Part shown: positions 7,915 to 15,973 of the stretch, one piece after another
Position numbering within the stretch: the stretch's first letter is position 1
Layout of the letters: each line of letters starts with the position of its first letter
NCBI GenBank assembly: GCA_018711955.1
Contig: DVHQ01000155.1
Location: 1-18,329 of the forward strand
Direction: 5' to 3'
Source: Limiplasma merdipullorum
Lineage (GTDB): Bacteria; Bacillota; Clostridia; Christensenellales; Aristaeellaceae
Length of the DNA stretch: 18,329 nucleotides
Made by a program: the position numbers and the translations under genes
The notes under the pieces: model-generated
The model's database searches: none
The model's input: the letters and a program-made list of their open reading frames with translations, nothing else
What the model was told of the DNA's origin: nothing

Positions 7915-9312
7915 ATGCAGGAACGCTCAACGCTCATGACGGAGGGCTCCGTCTGGCGGCACATCGTTCGCTTTGCCCTGCCCGTGTTCTGGGGGAACCT
8001 CTTCCAGCAGCTCTACAACGTGGTGGACTCGCTGGTGGTGGGCAACTTTCTGGGCAGCGACGCGCTGGCGGCGGTGGGCTCCTCCAGCCACCTGATTTTC
8101 TTGATGGTGGGGCTGTTCAGCGGCATCTTCACGGGAGCCAGCGTGGTCATCTCGCGTTACTACGGCGCGCGGGATGATGCGGGCGTGCGGATGGCCGTAC
8201 ACACCACCGTGGCCTTCGGCCTGGTGGCGGGCGTGATTACCACCATCGCGGGCGTGCTGCTCACGCCCCGCCTGCTGATCTGGATGGGCACGCCCGAAAG
8301 CGTGCTGCCCAACTCGATCCTATATTTCCGCATCTACTTCGGCGGCATCATCTTCGTCATCCTCTACAACACGGCGGCGGGCATCTTCCAGGCCGTGGGC
8401 GACAGCCGTCATCCCCTGTATTACCTGATCGTTTCCTCGGTGGTCAACGTGGTGCTGGACCTGCTCTTTGTCGCGGGCTTTGGCATGGGGGTGGATGGCG
8501 CGGCCCTGGCCACGGTCATCTCCCAGGCCGCGAGTGCGGCGCTGGGCTTCTGGCGGCTGTGCCATACGACCGGGCCTTACCGCATCTGGTTTCGAAAGGT
8601 GCGCTTTCATGGCCGGACGCTTCGCCAGCTGCTCACGCTGGGCATTCCCTCCGGGGTGCAGAACTCCATCATCGCCATCGCAAACGTGGTCGTCCAGTCC
8701 TCCATCAACCTCTATGGACCCATGGCCATGGCAGGCTGCGGCTCCTATTCCAAAATCGAGGGATTCGGCTTTCTGCCCATCAACAGCTTTGCTTTGGCGC
8801 TGGCCACCTTCATCGGCCAGAACCTGGGCGCGAAACAATATGACCGCGCCCGGCGCGGCGCGCGTTTTGGCATCCTGTGCAGCCTGCTGATGGCCGAGGT
8901 GGTAGGCGTGGGTATCAACCTGCTGGCTCCATGGCTGATTTCGCTGTTCAACGGCGATCCGCAGGTCATCGCCTTCGGCACGCTGCAGGCGCGCACGGTT
9001 ACGCTGTTCTACTTCCTGCTGGCCTTCTCGCACTCGGTGGCCGGGGTCATGCGCGGCGCGGGGCGGGCTATCGTACCCATGCTGGTGATGCTGGTGTGCT
9101 GGTGCGTCATCCGCGTCAGCTACATCATGCTGGTGGCGCGCGCATCCGGCAATATCCAGATGGTGTTCTGGGCCTATCCCATCACCTGGGCGCTCAGCTC
9201 CGTGGCCTTTTTGATCTATTTCCTGCGCGGCGACTGGCTGCATTATCTGGAAAAGGAAAGAAAGGGCGGCCTGAAGGGGCGGCCCCTTCGCTTGACTTGT
9301 CCCGCCGCTTGA
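7915..9312 (+). CDS. MATE family multidrug/metabolite exporter
   Basis: This 465-aa membrane protein has about 12 transmembrane helices in two homologous halves. The MATE hallmarks are LPVFWGNLFQQLYNVVDSLVVG in segments near residues 22-43 and the second-half counterpart GIPSGVQNSIIAIANVVVQ (about 243-261). MATE proteins export cationic drugs or metabolites using Na+ or H+ gradients; the substrate cannot be told. The ATG at 7915 is chosen, with an AAGGGA site about 14 nt away. The ATG at 7936, giving a 458-aa product, is also possible with AGGAA at about 13 nt. I do not see a convincing promoter in the short 94-nt gap before it. Its 3' end carries the promoter of the next gene. Confidence 0.93.
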   Translation: MQERSTLMTEGSVWRHIVRFALPVFWGNLFQQLYNVVDSLVVGNFLGSDALAAVGSSSHLIFLMVGLFSGIFTGASVVISRYYGARDDAGVRMAVHTTVAFGLVAGVITTIAGVLLTPRLLIWMGTPESVLPNSILYFRIYFGGIIFVILYNTAAGIFQAVGDSRHPLYYLIVSSVVNVVLDLLFVAGFGMGVDGAALATVISQAASAALGFWRLCHTTGPYRIWFRKVRFHGRTLRQLLTLGIPSGVQNSIIAIANVVVQSSINLYGPMAMAGCGSYSKIEGFGFLPINSFALALATFIGQNLGAKQYDRARRGARFGILCSLLMAEVVGVGINLLAPWLISLFNGDPQVIAFGTLQARTVTLFYFLLAFSHSVAGVMRGAGRAIVPMLVMLVCWCVIRVSYIMLVARASGNIQMVFWAYPITWALSSVAFLIYFLRGDWLHYLEKERKGGLKGRPLRLTCPAA

Positions 9313-9320
9313 GCTACAAT
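9292..9320 (+). promoter_or_regulatory. Sigma-A promoter for the E2-like acyltransferase gene
   Basis: -35 TTGACT (9292-9297), 17-bp spacer, -10 TACAAT (9315-9320). It begins inside the last codons of the MATE gene. Directly before the -35 there is a hairpin, GAAGGGG (9273-9279) pairing with CCCCTTC (9283-9289), inside the MATE coding end. The transcript would have a leader of about 135 nt containing a GGCCCC/GGGGCC stem (9406-9411 with 9419-9424). Confidence 0.85.
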
Positions 9321-9461
9321 AGCCTCGGCTGTGCGGCGTGCGGCGGTTCATCATCATATATTGCCATTATTTATCATCGCTGGAAGTCCGCGTGGCCTGA
9401 CGCCCGGCCCCTTTGCGCGGGGCCCTCTGTCCCCCAACCATTACGGAAAGGAAGGAACGCC

Positions 9462-10391
9462 ATGTTTGGACACCGCCCCGAAGGCAGCCGTGTGCGCGAT
9501 GTGGACCCCATCGTGCAGATCACCCCGTACCTCATGCCCATGCGCTGCGACGCGCAGGTTTTTCTGGACTACGATGTGGAATACGAACCCCTGATGCGCT
9601 ACATCGCCAAAAAGAGCCGGGAAGGCGTAAAAATCACCTTTATGGAAATCCTCATCGCCAGCTTTGTGCGCGGCGTGTCGCAGGTGCCGGAAGTGAACCG
9701 CTTCATCATGAACAAGCAGTTCTACAACCGCAGGGAGCTCACCGCCAGCTTCACGTTGCTGATGGACACCGACGACGGCAGCATTGAGGAAAACACCGTC
9801 AAGATCTTTTTCGATCCTACCGACACCATCTATGATGTCAGCGCGCGCATTAAGGACATGGTTCAGAAAAACCGCAGGGCGGAAACCTCCGGCTTTGCGG
9901 TAAAGCTGGCCTCCGCCGTGCTGAAGATTCCGCTGCTCCCCAGTCTGGCGGCGGGGCTGGTGAAGCTGCTGGACCGCTACGGCCTGCTGCCCAAGGCATT
10001 GCTGGACGGCCTGCCCTTCCACACCAGCATGTTCATCACCAACAACGCCTCCATCGGCCTGATGCGCGTGTACCACCATATCTACAATTTCGGCGACACC
10101 AGCATGTTCATCTCCATGGGCACGCCTCAGCGCGGCTATTCCGTGGATGCGGGCGGCAATGTGGTGCGTAAGTGCACGCTGCCTGTCGGCGTTACCGTGG
10201 ATGAGCGCGTGTGCGGCGGCGCGGTATACGCCAAGCTGTTTGCGGTGATGAAAAACTGCCTGCGCCATCCCGAGCAGCTGGAAACCCCGCCTGAAAAGGT
10301 GTTTTACAACAAGGGCTGCGAGTTCCATGTGCCAAAGCCTGAAAACGTGTTTCATCCTGCCGGGGCGGCGGAAGGGTCCGTCACGGCATAA
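9462..10391 (+). CDS. Stand-alone 2-oxoacid dehydrogenase E2-like acyltransferase domain, catalytic His replaced
   Basis: The 309-aa protein covers only the chloramphenicol-acetyltransferase-like catalytic fold of E2 subunits. No lipoyl or subunit-binding domain precedes it. Family-like segments are FMEILIASFVRG with VPEVNRF (about 64-88), the MFITNNASIGL region (about 190) and the C-terminal D-E-R-V-C-G-G (residues 247-253), which sits where E2 proteins have the catalytic D-H-R-x-x-D-G. The histidine is Glu248 and the following Asp is Gly252, so normal thiol-acyl transfer is doubtful. I recall clostridial relatives with DERICDG at this site, which would make the Glu a family trait. The start ATG at 9462 follows a GGAAAGGAAGGA site. 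It has its own promoter and a strong terminator, so it is monocistronic. Its substrate is unknown. Confidence 0.85.
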   Translation: MFGHRPEGSRVRDVDPIVQITPYLMPMRCDAQVFLDYDVEYEPLMRYIAKKSREGVKITFMEILIASFVRGVSQVPEVNRFIMNKQFYNRRELTASFTLLMDTDDGSIEENTVKIFFDPTDTIYDVSARIKDMVQKNRRAETSGFAVKLASAVLKIPLLPSLAAGLVKLLDRYGLLPKALLDGLPFHTSMFITNNASIGLMRVYHHIYNFGDTSMFISMGTPQRGYSVDAGGNVVRKCTLPVGVTVDERVCGGAVYAKLFAVMKNCLRHPEQLETPPEKVFYNKGCEFHVPKPENVFHPAGAAEGSVTA

Positions 10392-10398
10392 CCTTACT

Positions 10399-10435
10399 GC
10401 GGCCTTGCGCTAAAAAAGCGTGAAGGCCGCTTTTT
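10399..10435 (+). terminator. Rho-independent terminator of the E2-like gene
   Basis: GCGGCCTT (10399-10406) pairs with AAGGCCGC (10423-10430). The interior CGCT/AGCG around an A-rich loop adds further pairing, and five T follow at 10431-10435. Confidence 0.92.
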
Positions 10436-10450
10436 GCGTTTCTCCCCACC

Positions 10451-10479
10451 TTGACACGTCCCCCGAAAACGTCTATAAT
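10451..10479 (+). promoter_or_regulatory. Perfect-consensus sigma-A promoter upstream of rny
   Basis: TTGACA (10451-10456), 17-bp spacer, TATAAT (10474-10479): both hexamers match consensus exactly. Transcription should start near 10486, some 400 nt before the rny start codon. Confidence 0.93.
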
Positions 10480-10485
10480 AGTGCA

Positions 10486-10808
10486 GTCGGCTATACAGGT
10501 TTATCGCGCTTTGCGAGAGCCTTGCTGTTTTGCGAAATATACTCCCATTTCCCGGCTTCCCCCGCGTCGCGCGCGGACGGCGTCCGCTTAAGCGACGGGT
10601 TGGTTTTGAAACGCTCCGGCGTTTTGTAAGGGTATATGAACTTGGTCTGTCCATCGTCCCGTGCGCCTTTTGCCGGGGCGAAAATGGGGTATGCGCCTCG
10701 ACGCCCGCCTCTTTCCCCCCGTGCCGTGTTATCGCGCGCGGAAGGGGCGGACATGGCCAAACAAGCGAATCAACATAGCCGCACGAGCTCTGGCTCGACG
10801 GCTTTTTT
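10486..10808 (+). ncRNA. Candidate structured leader or small RNA upstream of rny
   Basis: This stretch lies between the consensus promoter and an intrinsic terminator, about 80 nt before rny, with no supported gene. Helices I can draw by eye are: a closing helix CGGCTAT (10488-10494) with ATAGCCG (10775-10781); a junction closed by ATATAC-CCC (10537-10546, one bulge) with GGGTATAT (10630-10637), holding CCC-GTCGC (10561-10570) with GCGACGGG (10592-10599), GCGGAC/GTCCGC (10573-10587) and AAACGC/GCGTTT (10609-10624); and GGTCTGTCC (10644-10652) with GGACA-GGCC (10749-10758), enclosing CCCC-CCGTGC (10715-10724) with GCGCGG-GGGG (10736-10747). It does not show motifs I recognise from T-box, cobalamin, SRP, RNase P or tmRNA. 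It may be an independent RNA or a regulatory leader of rny. Confidence 0.55.
10778..10808 (+). terminator. Intrinsic terminator within the rny leader (possible attenuator)
   Basis: GCCG (10778-10781) and CGAGC (10784-10788) pair with GCTCG (10793-10797) and CGGC (10799-10802) around a TCTG loop, followed by six T (10803-10808). Its 5' arm GCCG is also the partner of CGGC at the 5' end of the transcript (10488-10491), and its 3' arm CGGC can instead pair downstream with GCCG (10823-10826) in a GC-T-rich hairpin. Mutually exclusive pairing of this kind is typical of attenuators. Confidence 0.65.
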
Positions 10809-10887
10809 GCATGAAGCAAAAAGCCGTTCCGCGCATGAAGAGAAAACAAGCAGCTGGAAGCAATACCAACGGAAGGGAGTGTACGCC

Positions 10888-12429
10888 ATGGACTGGATCG
10901 TAGCGATCATCGTAGCGGTTGTGGCGGCGGCGCTGGGCGCAGCGGGCGGATATCTGTACCGCAAGCAGGCCGGCGAAAAGAAGATTGGCCGCACCGAGGA
11001 ATACGCAAGAAACCTGCTGGAAGACGCGCAGCGCAAGGCCGATGAAAAGAAAAAGGAAACCATCCTCGAGGCCAAGGAGGAGGTTTTGCGCCTGAAAACC
11101 GAGCTGGACCGGGAATGCCGCGAGCGCCGCGCCGAGGTGCAGCGCAGCGAGCGCCGCATCCTGCAGCGTGAGGAATCGCTGGATAAAAAGCAGGACGCCC
11201 TGGAAACCCGCGAGGAGGCGCTGGGCAAAAAGCAAAACGAACTGCAAAAGATGCAGGAGGACATTGAAAACGACAAGCAGCGGCAGGTGGCCGAGATGGA
11301 GCGCATCGCCGGCATGACGCAGGATGAGGCCTGCCAGATGCTGGTCAGCCGCATTCAGAAGGACGCCTACCACGACGCTGCCGCCATGGTGCGCGAGATC
11401 GAGACGCGCGCCCGCGAGGAGGGCGAGAAGAAAGCCCGTAACATCATCGCCCTGGCGATTCAGAAATGCGCCGCCGACCATGTGGCCGAAAGCACCGTCA
11501 GCGTGATCAACCTGCCCAACGACGACATGAAGGGCCGCATCATCGGCCGCGAGGGCCGCAACATCCGCGCCCTGGAGACCGCCACCGGTGTGGACCTGAT
11601 TATTGACGACACCCCCGAAGCGGTGATCGTCAGCGCCTTTGACCCCGTCCGGCGCGAGATCGCGCGCATCGCGGTGGAGCGCCTCATCATGGACGGCCGC
11701 ATCCATCCCGCCCGCATCGAGGAAATGGTGGAAAAGGCCCGCAAGGAAGTGGATCAGCAGATCCGCGAGGCGGGCGAACAGGCCGTGTTTGAAACGCATC
11801 AGCACGGCATCCATCACGAGCTGGTCAAGATTCTGGGCCGTCTGCGCTACCGCACCAGCTACGGCCAGAACGTGCTCAAGCATTCCATCGAGGTCAGCCA
11901 TCTGGCCGGTATGATGGCCGCCGAGCTGGGCGCGGACGTGGCGCTGGCCAAGCGTGCGGGCCTTTTGCACGACATCGGCAAGGGCGTCGATCATGAGGCG
12001 GAGGGCACCCATGTCACCCTGGGCGCGGAGCTGGCGCGCAAGTACCGCGAGAGCCCCGACGTGATTCACGCCATTCTGGCCCACCATAACGACGTCGAGC
12101 CCCAGACCGTCGAGGCCGTGCTCGTGCAGGCCGCCGACGCCATCTCCGCCGCGCGTCCCGGCGCGCGCCGCGAGAGCCTGGAAAACTACATCAAGCGCCT
12201 GGAAAAGCTGGAGGAGATCGCCAATTCCTTCCCCGGCGTGGAGAAGTGCTTTGCCATCCAGTCCGGCCGCGAGGTGCGCATCATGGTCAAGCCCGAGGAT
12301 ATCACCGACGACGGCACCCGGGTGCTGGCCAAGGAAGTGGCCAAGCGCATCGAAAAGGAGCTGGAATATCCCGGTCAGATCCGCGTAAACGTCATCCGCG
12401 AAACCCGCAGCACCGAATACGCAAAATAA
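10888..12429 (+). CDS. rny: Ribonuclease Y
   Basis: RNase Y is the membrane-anchored endoribonuclease that starts mRNA decay in many Firmicutes. The 513-aa product shows all parts in order: an N-terminal membrane helix (about residues 3-24), a long charged coiled coil (about 30-150), a KH RNA-binding domain with GRIIGREG at 216-223, and the HD domain with the metal-binding H361-D362 in LLHDIGKG. The length is normal for the family. The start at 10888 is set by an AAGGGAG site and by the anchor helix beginning immediately; upstream in-frame codons are read as leader. It is preceded by the structured region at 10486-10808 and followed by a terminator, so it is probably a single-gene unit. The usual recA/recX or spoVS neighbours are not seen. 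Confidence 0.97.
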   Translation: MDWIVAIIVAVVAAALGAAGGYLYRKQAGEKKIGRTEEYARNLLEDAQRKADEKKKETILEAKEEVLRLKTELDRECRERRAEVQRSERRILQREESLDKKQDALETREEALGKKQNELQKMQEDIENDKQRQVAEMERIAGMTQDEACQMLVSRIQKDAYHDAAAMVREIETRAREEGEKKARNIIALAIQKCAADHVAESTVSVINLPNDDMKGRIIGREGRNIRALETATGVDLIIDDTPEAVIVSAFDPVRREIARIAVERLIMDGRIHPARIEEMVEKARKEVDQQIREAGEQAVFETHQHGIHHELVKILGRLRYRTSYGQNVLKHSIEVSHLAGMMAAELGADVALAKRAGLLHDIGKGVDHEAEGTHVTLGAELARKYRESPDVIHAILAHHNDVEPQTVEAVLVQAADAISAARPGARRESLENYIKRLEKLEEIANSFPGVEKCFAIQSGREVRIMVKPEDITDDGTRVLAKEVAKRIEKELEYPGQIRVNVIRETRSTEYAK

Positions 12430-12442
12430 ACGGCATGGCTTT

Positions 12443-12472
12443 GGCCCGGCGGCACGATCCGCCGGGCCTTTT
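12443..12472 (+). terminator. Rho-independent terminator of rny
   Basis: A perfect 10-bp stem, GGCCCGGCGG (12443-12452) with CCGCCGGGCC (12459-12468), has a 6-nt loop and is followed by TTTT, starting 13 nt after the rny stop. Confidence 0.93.
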
Positions 12473-12486
12473 GTGCGCCCGCGTGC

Positions 12487-12514
12487 TTGCGATTCCGCAG
12501 AAGTATGATATACT
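12487..12514 (+). promoter_or_regulatory. Promoter of the yhcH-GT2-DUF6020 unit
   Basis: -35 TTGCGA (12487-12492), 16-bp spacer, -10 TATACT (12509-12514), about 60 nt upstream of the first start codon and directly after the rny terminator. Confidence 0.7.
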
Positions 12515-12574
12515 GTATTCATCCGGACGCATCTGAAAATAGATTTGATTCCGATCATGAAAGGAGTTTGCGCC

Positions 12575-13030
12575 ATGATCCTGGATCAATGGGAAAATGC
12601 TCTTCGTTACCTGGGGATCAGCCCCGAGCTGGATATAGCGCTGCATTTTCTCTCATCCTTGACGCCGGGTCAGCTTGCCGTGGGCAGCCGGGTGGAGCTT
12701 CAGGGGGCCGATGTATTTTACACCGTCAGCGAACCCACACTGTCCGCGCGTCCCATGACCTTTGAATTTCACAGACGATATACCGATATCCATGTGCCGG
12801 TGACCGGCGAGGAGCGCATCGCGCTGTGCCCCGCGTCGTCCCGTCCCGCCGACACCCCCTTTGACAGCGAAAAGGACATCGGTTTCTTCCCCGGCCGCGC
12901 CATCAACACGGTCAGGATTCCTGCTGGCTGGTTCTGCATATGCTTCCCGGAGGATGCGCACGTGCCCTGCCTCAGTGACGCGGAGGAGCACGCCATCGTC
13001 AAGCTGGTACTCAAGGTCCGGCCGTGCTGA
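12575..13030 (+). CDS. YhcH/YjgK/YiaL family cupin-like protein
   Basis: This 151-aa protein belongs to the family that includes YhcH, YiaL and EbgC (DUF386). These are small beta-barrel, probably metal-binding proteins linked to sugar-acid, sialic-acid or galactoside catabolism; the reaction is not firmly established for most members. Family marks here are EFHRRYTDIHVPVTGEE (about residues 63-79) and the FPEDAHVPC box (about 126-134), which supply the conserved His residues. The ATG at 12575 is preferred over 12545 because AAAGGAG precedes it by about 9 nt. It is the first gene after the promoter at 12487, and the glycosyltransferase gene begins 26 nt after its stop. What it has to do with the glycosylation genes behind it is unclear. 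Confidence 0.88.
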   Translation: MILDQWENALRYLGISPELDIALHFLSSLTPGQLAVGSRVELQGADVFYTVSEPTLSARPMTFEFHRRYTDIHVPVTGEERIALCPASSRPADTPFDSEKDIGFFPGRAINTVRIPAGWFCICFPEDAHVPCLSDAEEHAIVKLVLKVRPC

Positions 13031-13056
13031 AGCCCGCGGCCCTTTGGGAGGTACAT

Positions 13057-13992
13057 ATGAAGATCGCCGTTCTGATTCCCTGCTACAACGAATCCAAAAC
13101 CATCGCCAAGGTGGTGGCCGACTACCGCGCGGCCCTGCCCGAAGCGGATATCTATGTCTACGACAACAACTCCACCGACCACACGGACGAAATCGCCCGT
13201 CAGGCCGGAGCCATCGTCCGCTACGAATACCGGCAGGGCAAGGGCAACGTCATCCGCACGATGTTCCGGGAAATTGAGGCCGATTGTTATCTGATGATCG
13301 ACGGGGACGATACCTACCCCGCCGAAAGCGCGCGGGAAATGGTGGACCTTGTGCTGAATAAAAAGGTGGATATGGTGGTGGGCGACCGCCTGAGCGCTAC
13401 CTATTACACCGAAAACAAGCGGCCCTTTCACAACCTGGGCAACCGCCTGGTCAAGCACCTGGTCAACACCATTTTCAAAGGCGACGTGCGCGATATCATG
13501 ACCGGCTACCGCGCTTTCAGCTATCAGTTTGCCAAATCCTTCCCGGTGCTGTCGCAGGGCTTTGAAATCGAAACGGAAATGACCATCCACGCCCTGGACA
13601 AGAATTTGAGCCTTAAAAGCGTGCCCGTGGAATACCGCGACCGGCCGGAGGACAGTGTGAGCAAGCTCAACACCTATTCCGACGGCATGCGCGTGCTTCG
13701 CACCATCGCAAGGCTGTACAAGGAATACCGGCCCCTTTCCTTCTTCGGGCTGTTTGCGGCGCTTTTCGGCGCGGCCGGGCTGATCCTGTTCATCCCCGTG
13801 CTGGCGGAATTTTTCCGCACGGGGCTGGTACCGCGCTTTCCCACGCTGATCGTCAGCGGCGTGATGATGACCTTTGCGCTGCTTCTGCTGGTATGCGGCT
13901 TCATTCTGGACACCGTGGCCAAAAAGCACCGCCAGCTGTTTGAAATCAACCTCAACCTGCTCAGGCTCACCCACGACAAGGAGACACGATAA
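13057..13992 (+). CDS. GT2 family glycosyltransferase (polyprenyl-phosphate sugar synthase-like)
   Basis: This 311-aa protein has a DPM1-like GT-A domain: AVLIPCYNESKTI at the N-terminus, YVYDNNSTDHT for nucleotide-sugar binding, and the metal-binding D82-G-D-D in MIDGDDTYP. Two transmembrane helices follow near residues 228-251 and 258-284. This layout is that of GtrB/DPM-type enzymes, which move a sugar from a nucleotide donor to a polyprenyl phosphate on the cytoplasmic face. The sugar cannot be read from the sequence. Start: GGGAGG lies just before the ATG at 13057. An ATG at 13024 overlaps yhcH and lacks a site. The stop overlaps the DUF6020 start (TAATG), so the two proteins are translationally coupled and probably act together. 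Confidence 0.9.
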   Translation: MKIAVLIPCYNESKTIAKVVADYRAALPEADIYVYDNNSTDHTDEIARQAGAIVRYEYRQGKGNVIRTMFREIEADCYLMIDGDDTYPAESAREMVDLVLNKKVDMVVGDRLSATYYTENKRPFHNLGNRLVKHLVNTIFKGDVRDIMTGYRAFSYQFAKSFPVLSQGFEIETEMTIHALDKNLSLKSVPVEYRDRPEDSVSKLNTYSDGMRVLRTIARLYKEYRPLSFFGLFAALFGAAGLILFIPVLAEFFRTGLVPRFPTLIVSGVMMTFALLLLVCGFILDTVAKKHRQLFEINLNLLRLTHDKETR

Positions 13993-15938
13993 TGGGCAAG
14001 CGGCAACCCTCTCGCATCCCGCGCGCTTTCCTCTGCGCAGCGCTGGGCGTGGCCAGCGCCATGTGCTTCGTGGTGGATACCGAGGGCTATGTGGGCATGA
14101 GCGCTTTGCCCGCCGCCTCCACGAGCTATCTGTGGAGCGCGCTGGCGCTGTGCTTTGCGCTGCTCCTCTACCATGTGCATGCGCGGCGGGGCATTCGGGC
14201 GGGCGCGGGGGCGGTGCTTCCGGGCCTTCTGTTCGGCGTGCTCAATGCCTTTGGGGGCCTGCTGTTTGCCTACGACAGCTGGGCCATGCTCGCTTCGCCC
14301 GTCACGCTGGCGCTGACGCTTCTCAGGTCCGCAGGGCAGGCCGTGCCCATGGTATCCCTGCTGGCCTGGATGGACGCCGGGCTGCGCGGCGGGGCGCTGT
14401 ACCGGCCGGGTACGCTGGACGATGCACCCGTGCCCGCCGCGCTTAGGCCGCTGCGGCGGTGGGCCTTGCGCCATGAGACGGCGGCGTACATGCTCATGCT
14501 GGCGCTGTGCTGGTCGCCCTACCTGATCGCGTTCTATCCCGGCACCGTGTGCTGGGATCTGGGCGAGATGGTGGCGCAGTTCTTTGGCCAGCGACCCATG
14601 GATACCTGGCATCCCGTCTTTCTGACCTGGGTGATCGGCGGGTGCGTGTGGCTGGGCCGCCTCGTGGGCAGCGACAACCTGGGCGCGGCGCTCTATACGC
14701 TGATTCAGACCGCGCTTATGGCCTTTGCGCTGAGCGGCGTCCTGCGCCTGATGCGGGCCCTGCGGCTGAATCGCGCGGCACGTCTGGCCGCGGCCGCCTT
14801 CTTTGCGCTGCTGCCCATCTGGGGCGGATACGCGCAGTTTATCAGCAAGGATACGCTGTATACCTCGGCGCTGCTATTGTTTGCCCTGTGCCTCATCCGC
14901 CTCGTGCTGGCACGGGAGGGACGGTTGTCCGTGCAGACCGGACGGGAAGCCGCCGGCCTGTTCGTGTGGGGGCTTCTGACCTGCCTGATGCGCTCCAATG
15001 GGCTGTACGTCATCCTGCCCACGGCGGTATTCGCCTTCGCGTTTGTGGTGCGGGGACGGGCGCGGCTGGCTGTGGGCGGCGCGCTGGCAGGGGCTGTGGC
15101 CTGCGCCCTGCTGTTTTCCCATGTGCTGCTGCCCGCGCTGGGCGTGCGCGACGAGACGGCCAGCGGCCTGTATTCCGTCTGCTTTCAGCAGAGCGCGCGG
15201 GTTTTGCGCGATCATGCCGGCGAGGTTACGCCCGAGGAATATGCCGAGATCGACCGCGTGCTGGACGCGGAAAATCTGGCTGAGCTGTACGAGCCGTGGA
15301 TTTCCGATCCGGTGAAATACACCTTCCGCCAGTACGGACAGGGCGCGGAGGCTGAAAAGGCGGCGCTGGCGCGCTACCGCAAAACATGGCTTTCGATGCT
15401 GACCAAGTATCCGCTGACCTACGCGGAGGCCTTCTTTGCGGGCAACGTATCCTACTATACCTTCGCGCCCAAGCTGGAGGGCGAGACCTACAACCAGCAG
15501 GCGGGCAACCGCCTGGTGTTTGAAACCTATGAGCTGGGCGAGGACCCGCGTTTCCTGCACACCGAGCAGATCGCCGCGCTGGAGGGGGCGCGCACGCTGC
15601 TGGCGGTGTTTGCGCGGGGCATTCGTCACATTCCCCTGCTGGCGCTGCTCTACGCATGCGCCACCTACACGTGGCTGCTGGCAGGCGCGGGGATGAGCGC
15701 CGCGCGGCAGCGGCGCTGGCGGCTTCTGTGCTGCTTCCTGCCCGCTTTGCTCACGCTGGGGGTGTGCATGCTCAGCCCGGTGAACGACTATTTCCGCTAC
15801 TTCCTGCCCATCGTGGCCATGACGCCGCCGCTGCTGGCGGCGACAGGCTCGCGGCCGGCAGCATCGTCACACCTGCAAAAAAACGCGCAATCCCTTCCCG
15901 CGCAACAGGAAGGCCCTCTTTCCCCGTCGAATGAGTGA
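13992..15938 (+). CDS. DUF6020 family multi-pass membrane protein, GT-C-like
   Basis: This 648-aa protein has about ten or more hydrophobic segments. The stretch FYPGTVCWD (residues about 181-189) followed by QFFGQRP and a WHPVFLTW segment resembles DUF6020 proteins. The acidic residue D189 after the second membrane segment group sits where GT-C glycosyltransferases carry their catalytic Asp. A large soluble stretch (about 395-510) between late helices would lie outside the membrane. Its start overlaps the stop of the GT2 gene. The neighbourhood suggests that it takes a lipid-linked sugar made by GT2 and transfers it to a wall polymer or protein outside the membrane; this role is inference. 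The tail beyond residue about 615 is polar and not conserved-looking. Confidence 0.75.
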   Translation: MGKRQPSRIPRAFLCAALGVASAMCFVVDTEGYVGMSALPAASTSYLWSALALCFALLLYHVHARRGIRAGAGAVLPGLLFGVLNAFGGLLFAYDSWAMLASPVTLALTLLRSAGQAVPMVSLLAWMDAGLRGGALYRPGTLDDAPVPAALRPLRRWALRHETAAYMLMLALCWSPYLIAFYPGTVCWDLGEMVAQFFGQRPMDTWHPVFLTWVIGGCVWLGRLVGSDNLGAALYTLIQTALMAFALSGVLRLMRALRLNRAARLAAAAFFALLPIWGGYAQFISKDTLYTSALLLFALCLIRLVLAREGRLSVQTGREAAGLFVWGLLTCLMRSNGLYVILPTAVFAFAFVVRGRARLAVGGALAGAVACALLFSHVLLPALGVRDETASGLYSVCFQQSARVLRDHAGEVTPEEYAEIDRVLDAENLAELYEPWISDPVKYTFRQYGQGAEAEKAALARYRKTWLSMLTKYPLTYAEAFFAGNVSYYTFAPKLEGETYNQQAGNRLVFETYELGEDPRFLHTEQIAALEGARTLLAVFARGIRHIPLLALLYACATYTWLLAGAGMSAARQRRWRLLCCFLPALLTLGVCMLSPVNDYFRYFLPIVAMTPPLLAATGSRPAASSHLQKNAQSLPAQQEGPLSPSNE

Positions 15939-15973
15939 TGCGGAGCATTCCACAGAAATGGAGGTATTCACCC

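Noticed and set aside
6786..8177. Plus-strand open frame spanning EamA, the MGMT-like gene and MATE
   Set aside because: It crosses three real genes in another frame and gives a Gly/Ala/Arg-rich translation without motifs.
10486..10808. Assignment of the rny leader to 6S RNA, tmRNA, RNase P RNA or T-box
   Set aside because: I could not find the conserved segments of these RNAs that I know, and the branched layout does not match the rod-like 6S fold; a database search is needed to be sure.
10636..10887. In-frame upstream extension of RNase Y starting at ATG 10636
   Set aside because: It would put 84 residues before the membrane anchor, has no ribosome site at its start, runs through the structured leader and terminator, and the ATG at 10888 has a strong site and gives the normal family length.
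10729..12576. Long open frame (615 codons) on the minus strand opposite rny
   Set aside because: It mirrors the codon pattern of rny in GC-rich DNA, has a His/Leu/Ala-rich composition with no domain, and lacks a ribosome site.
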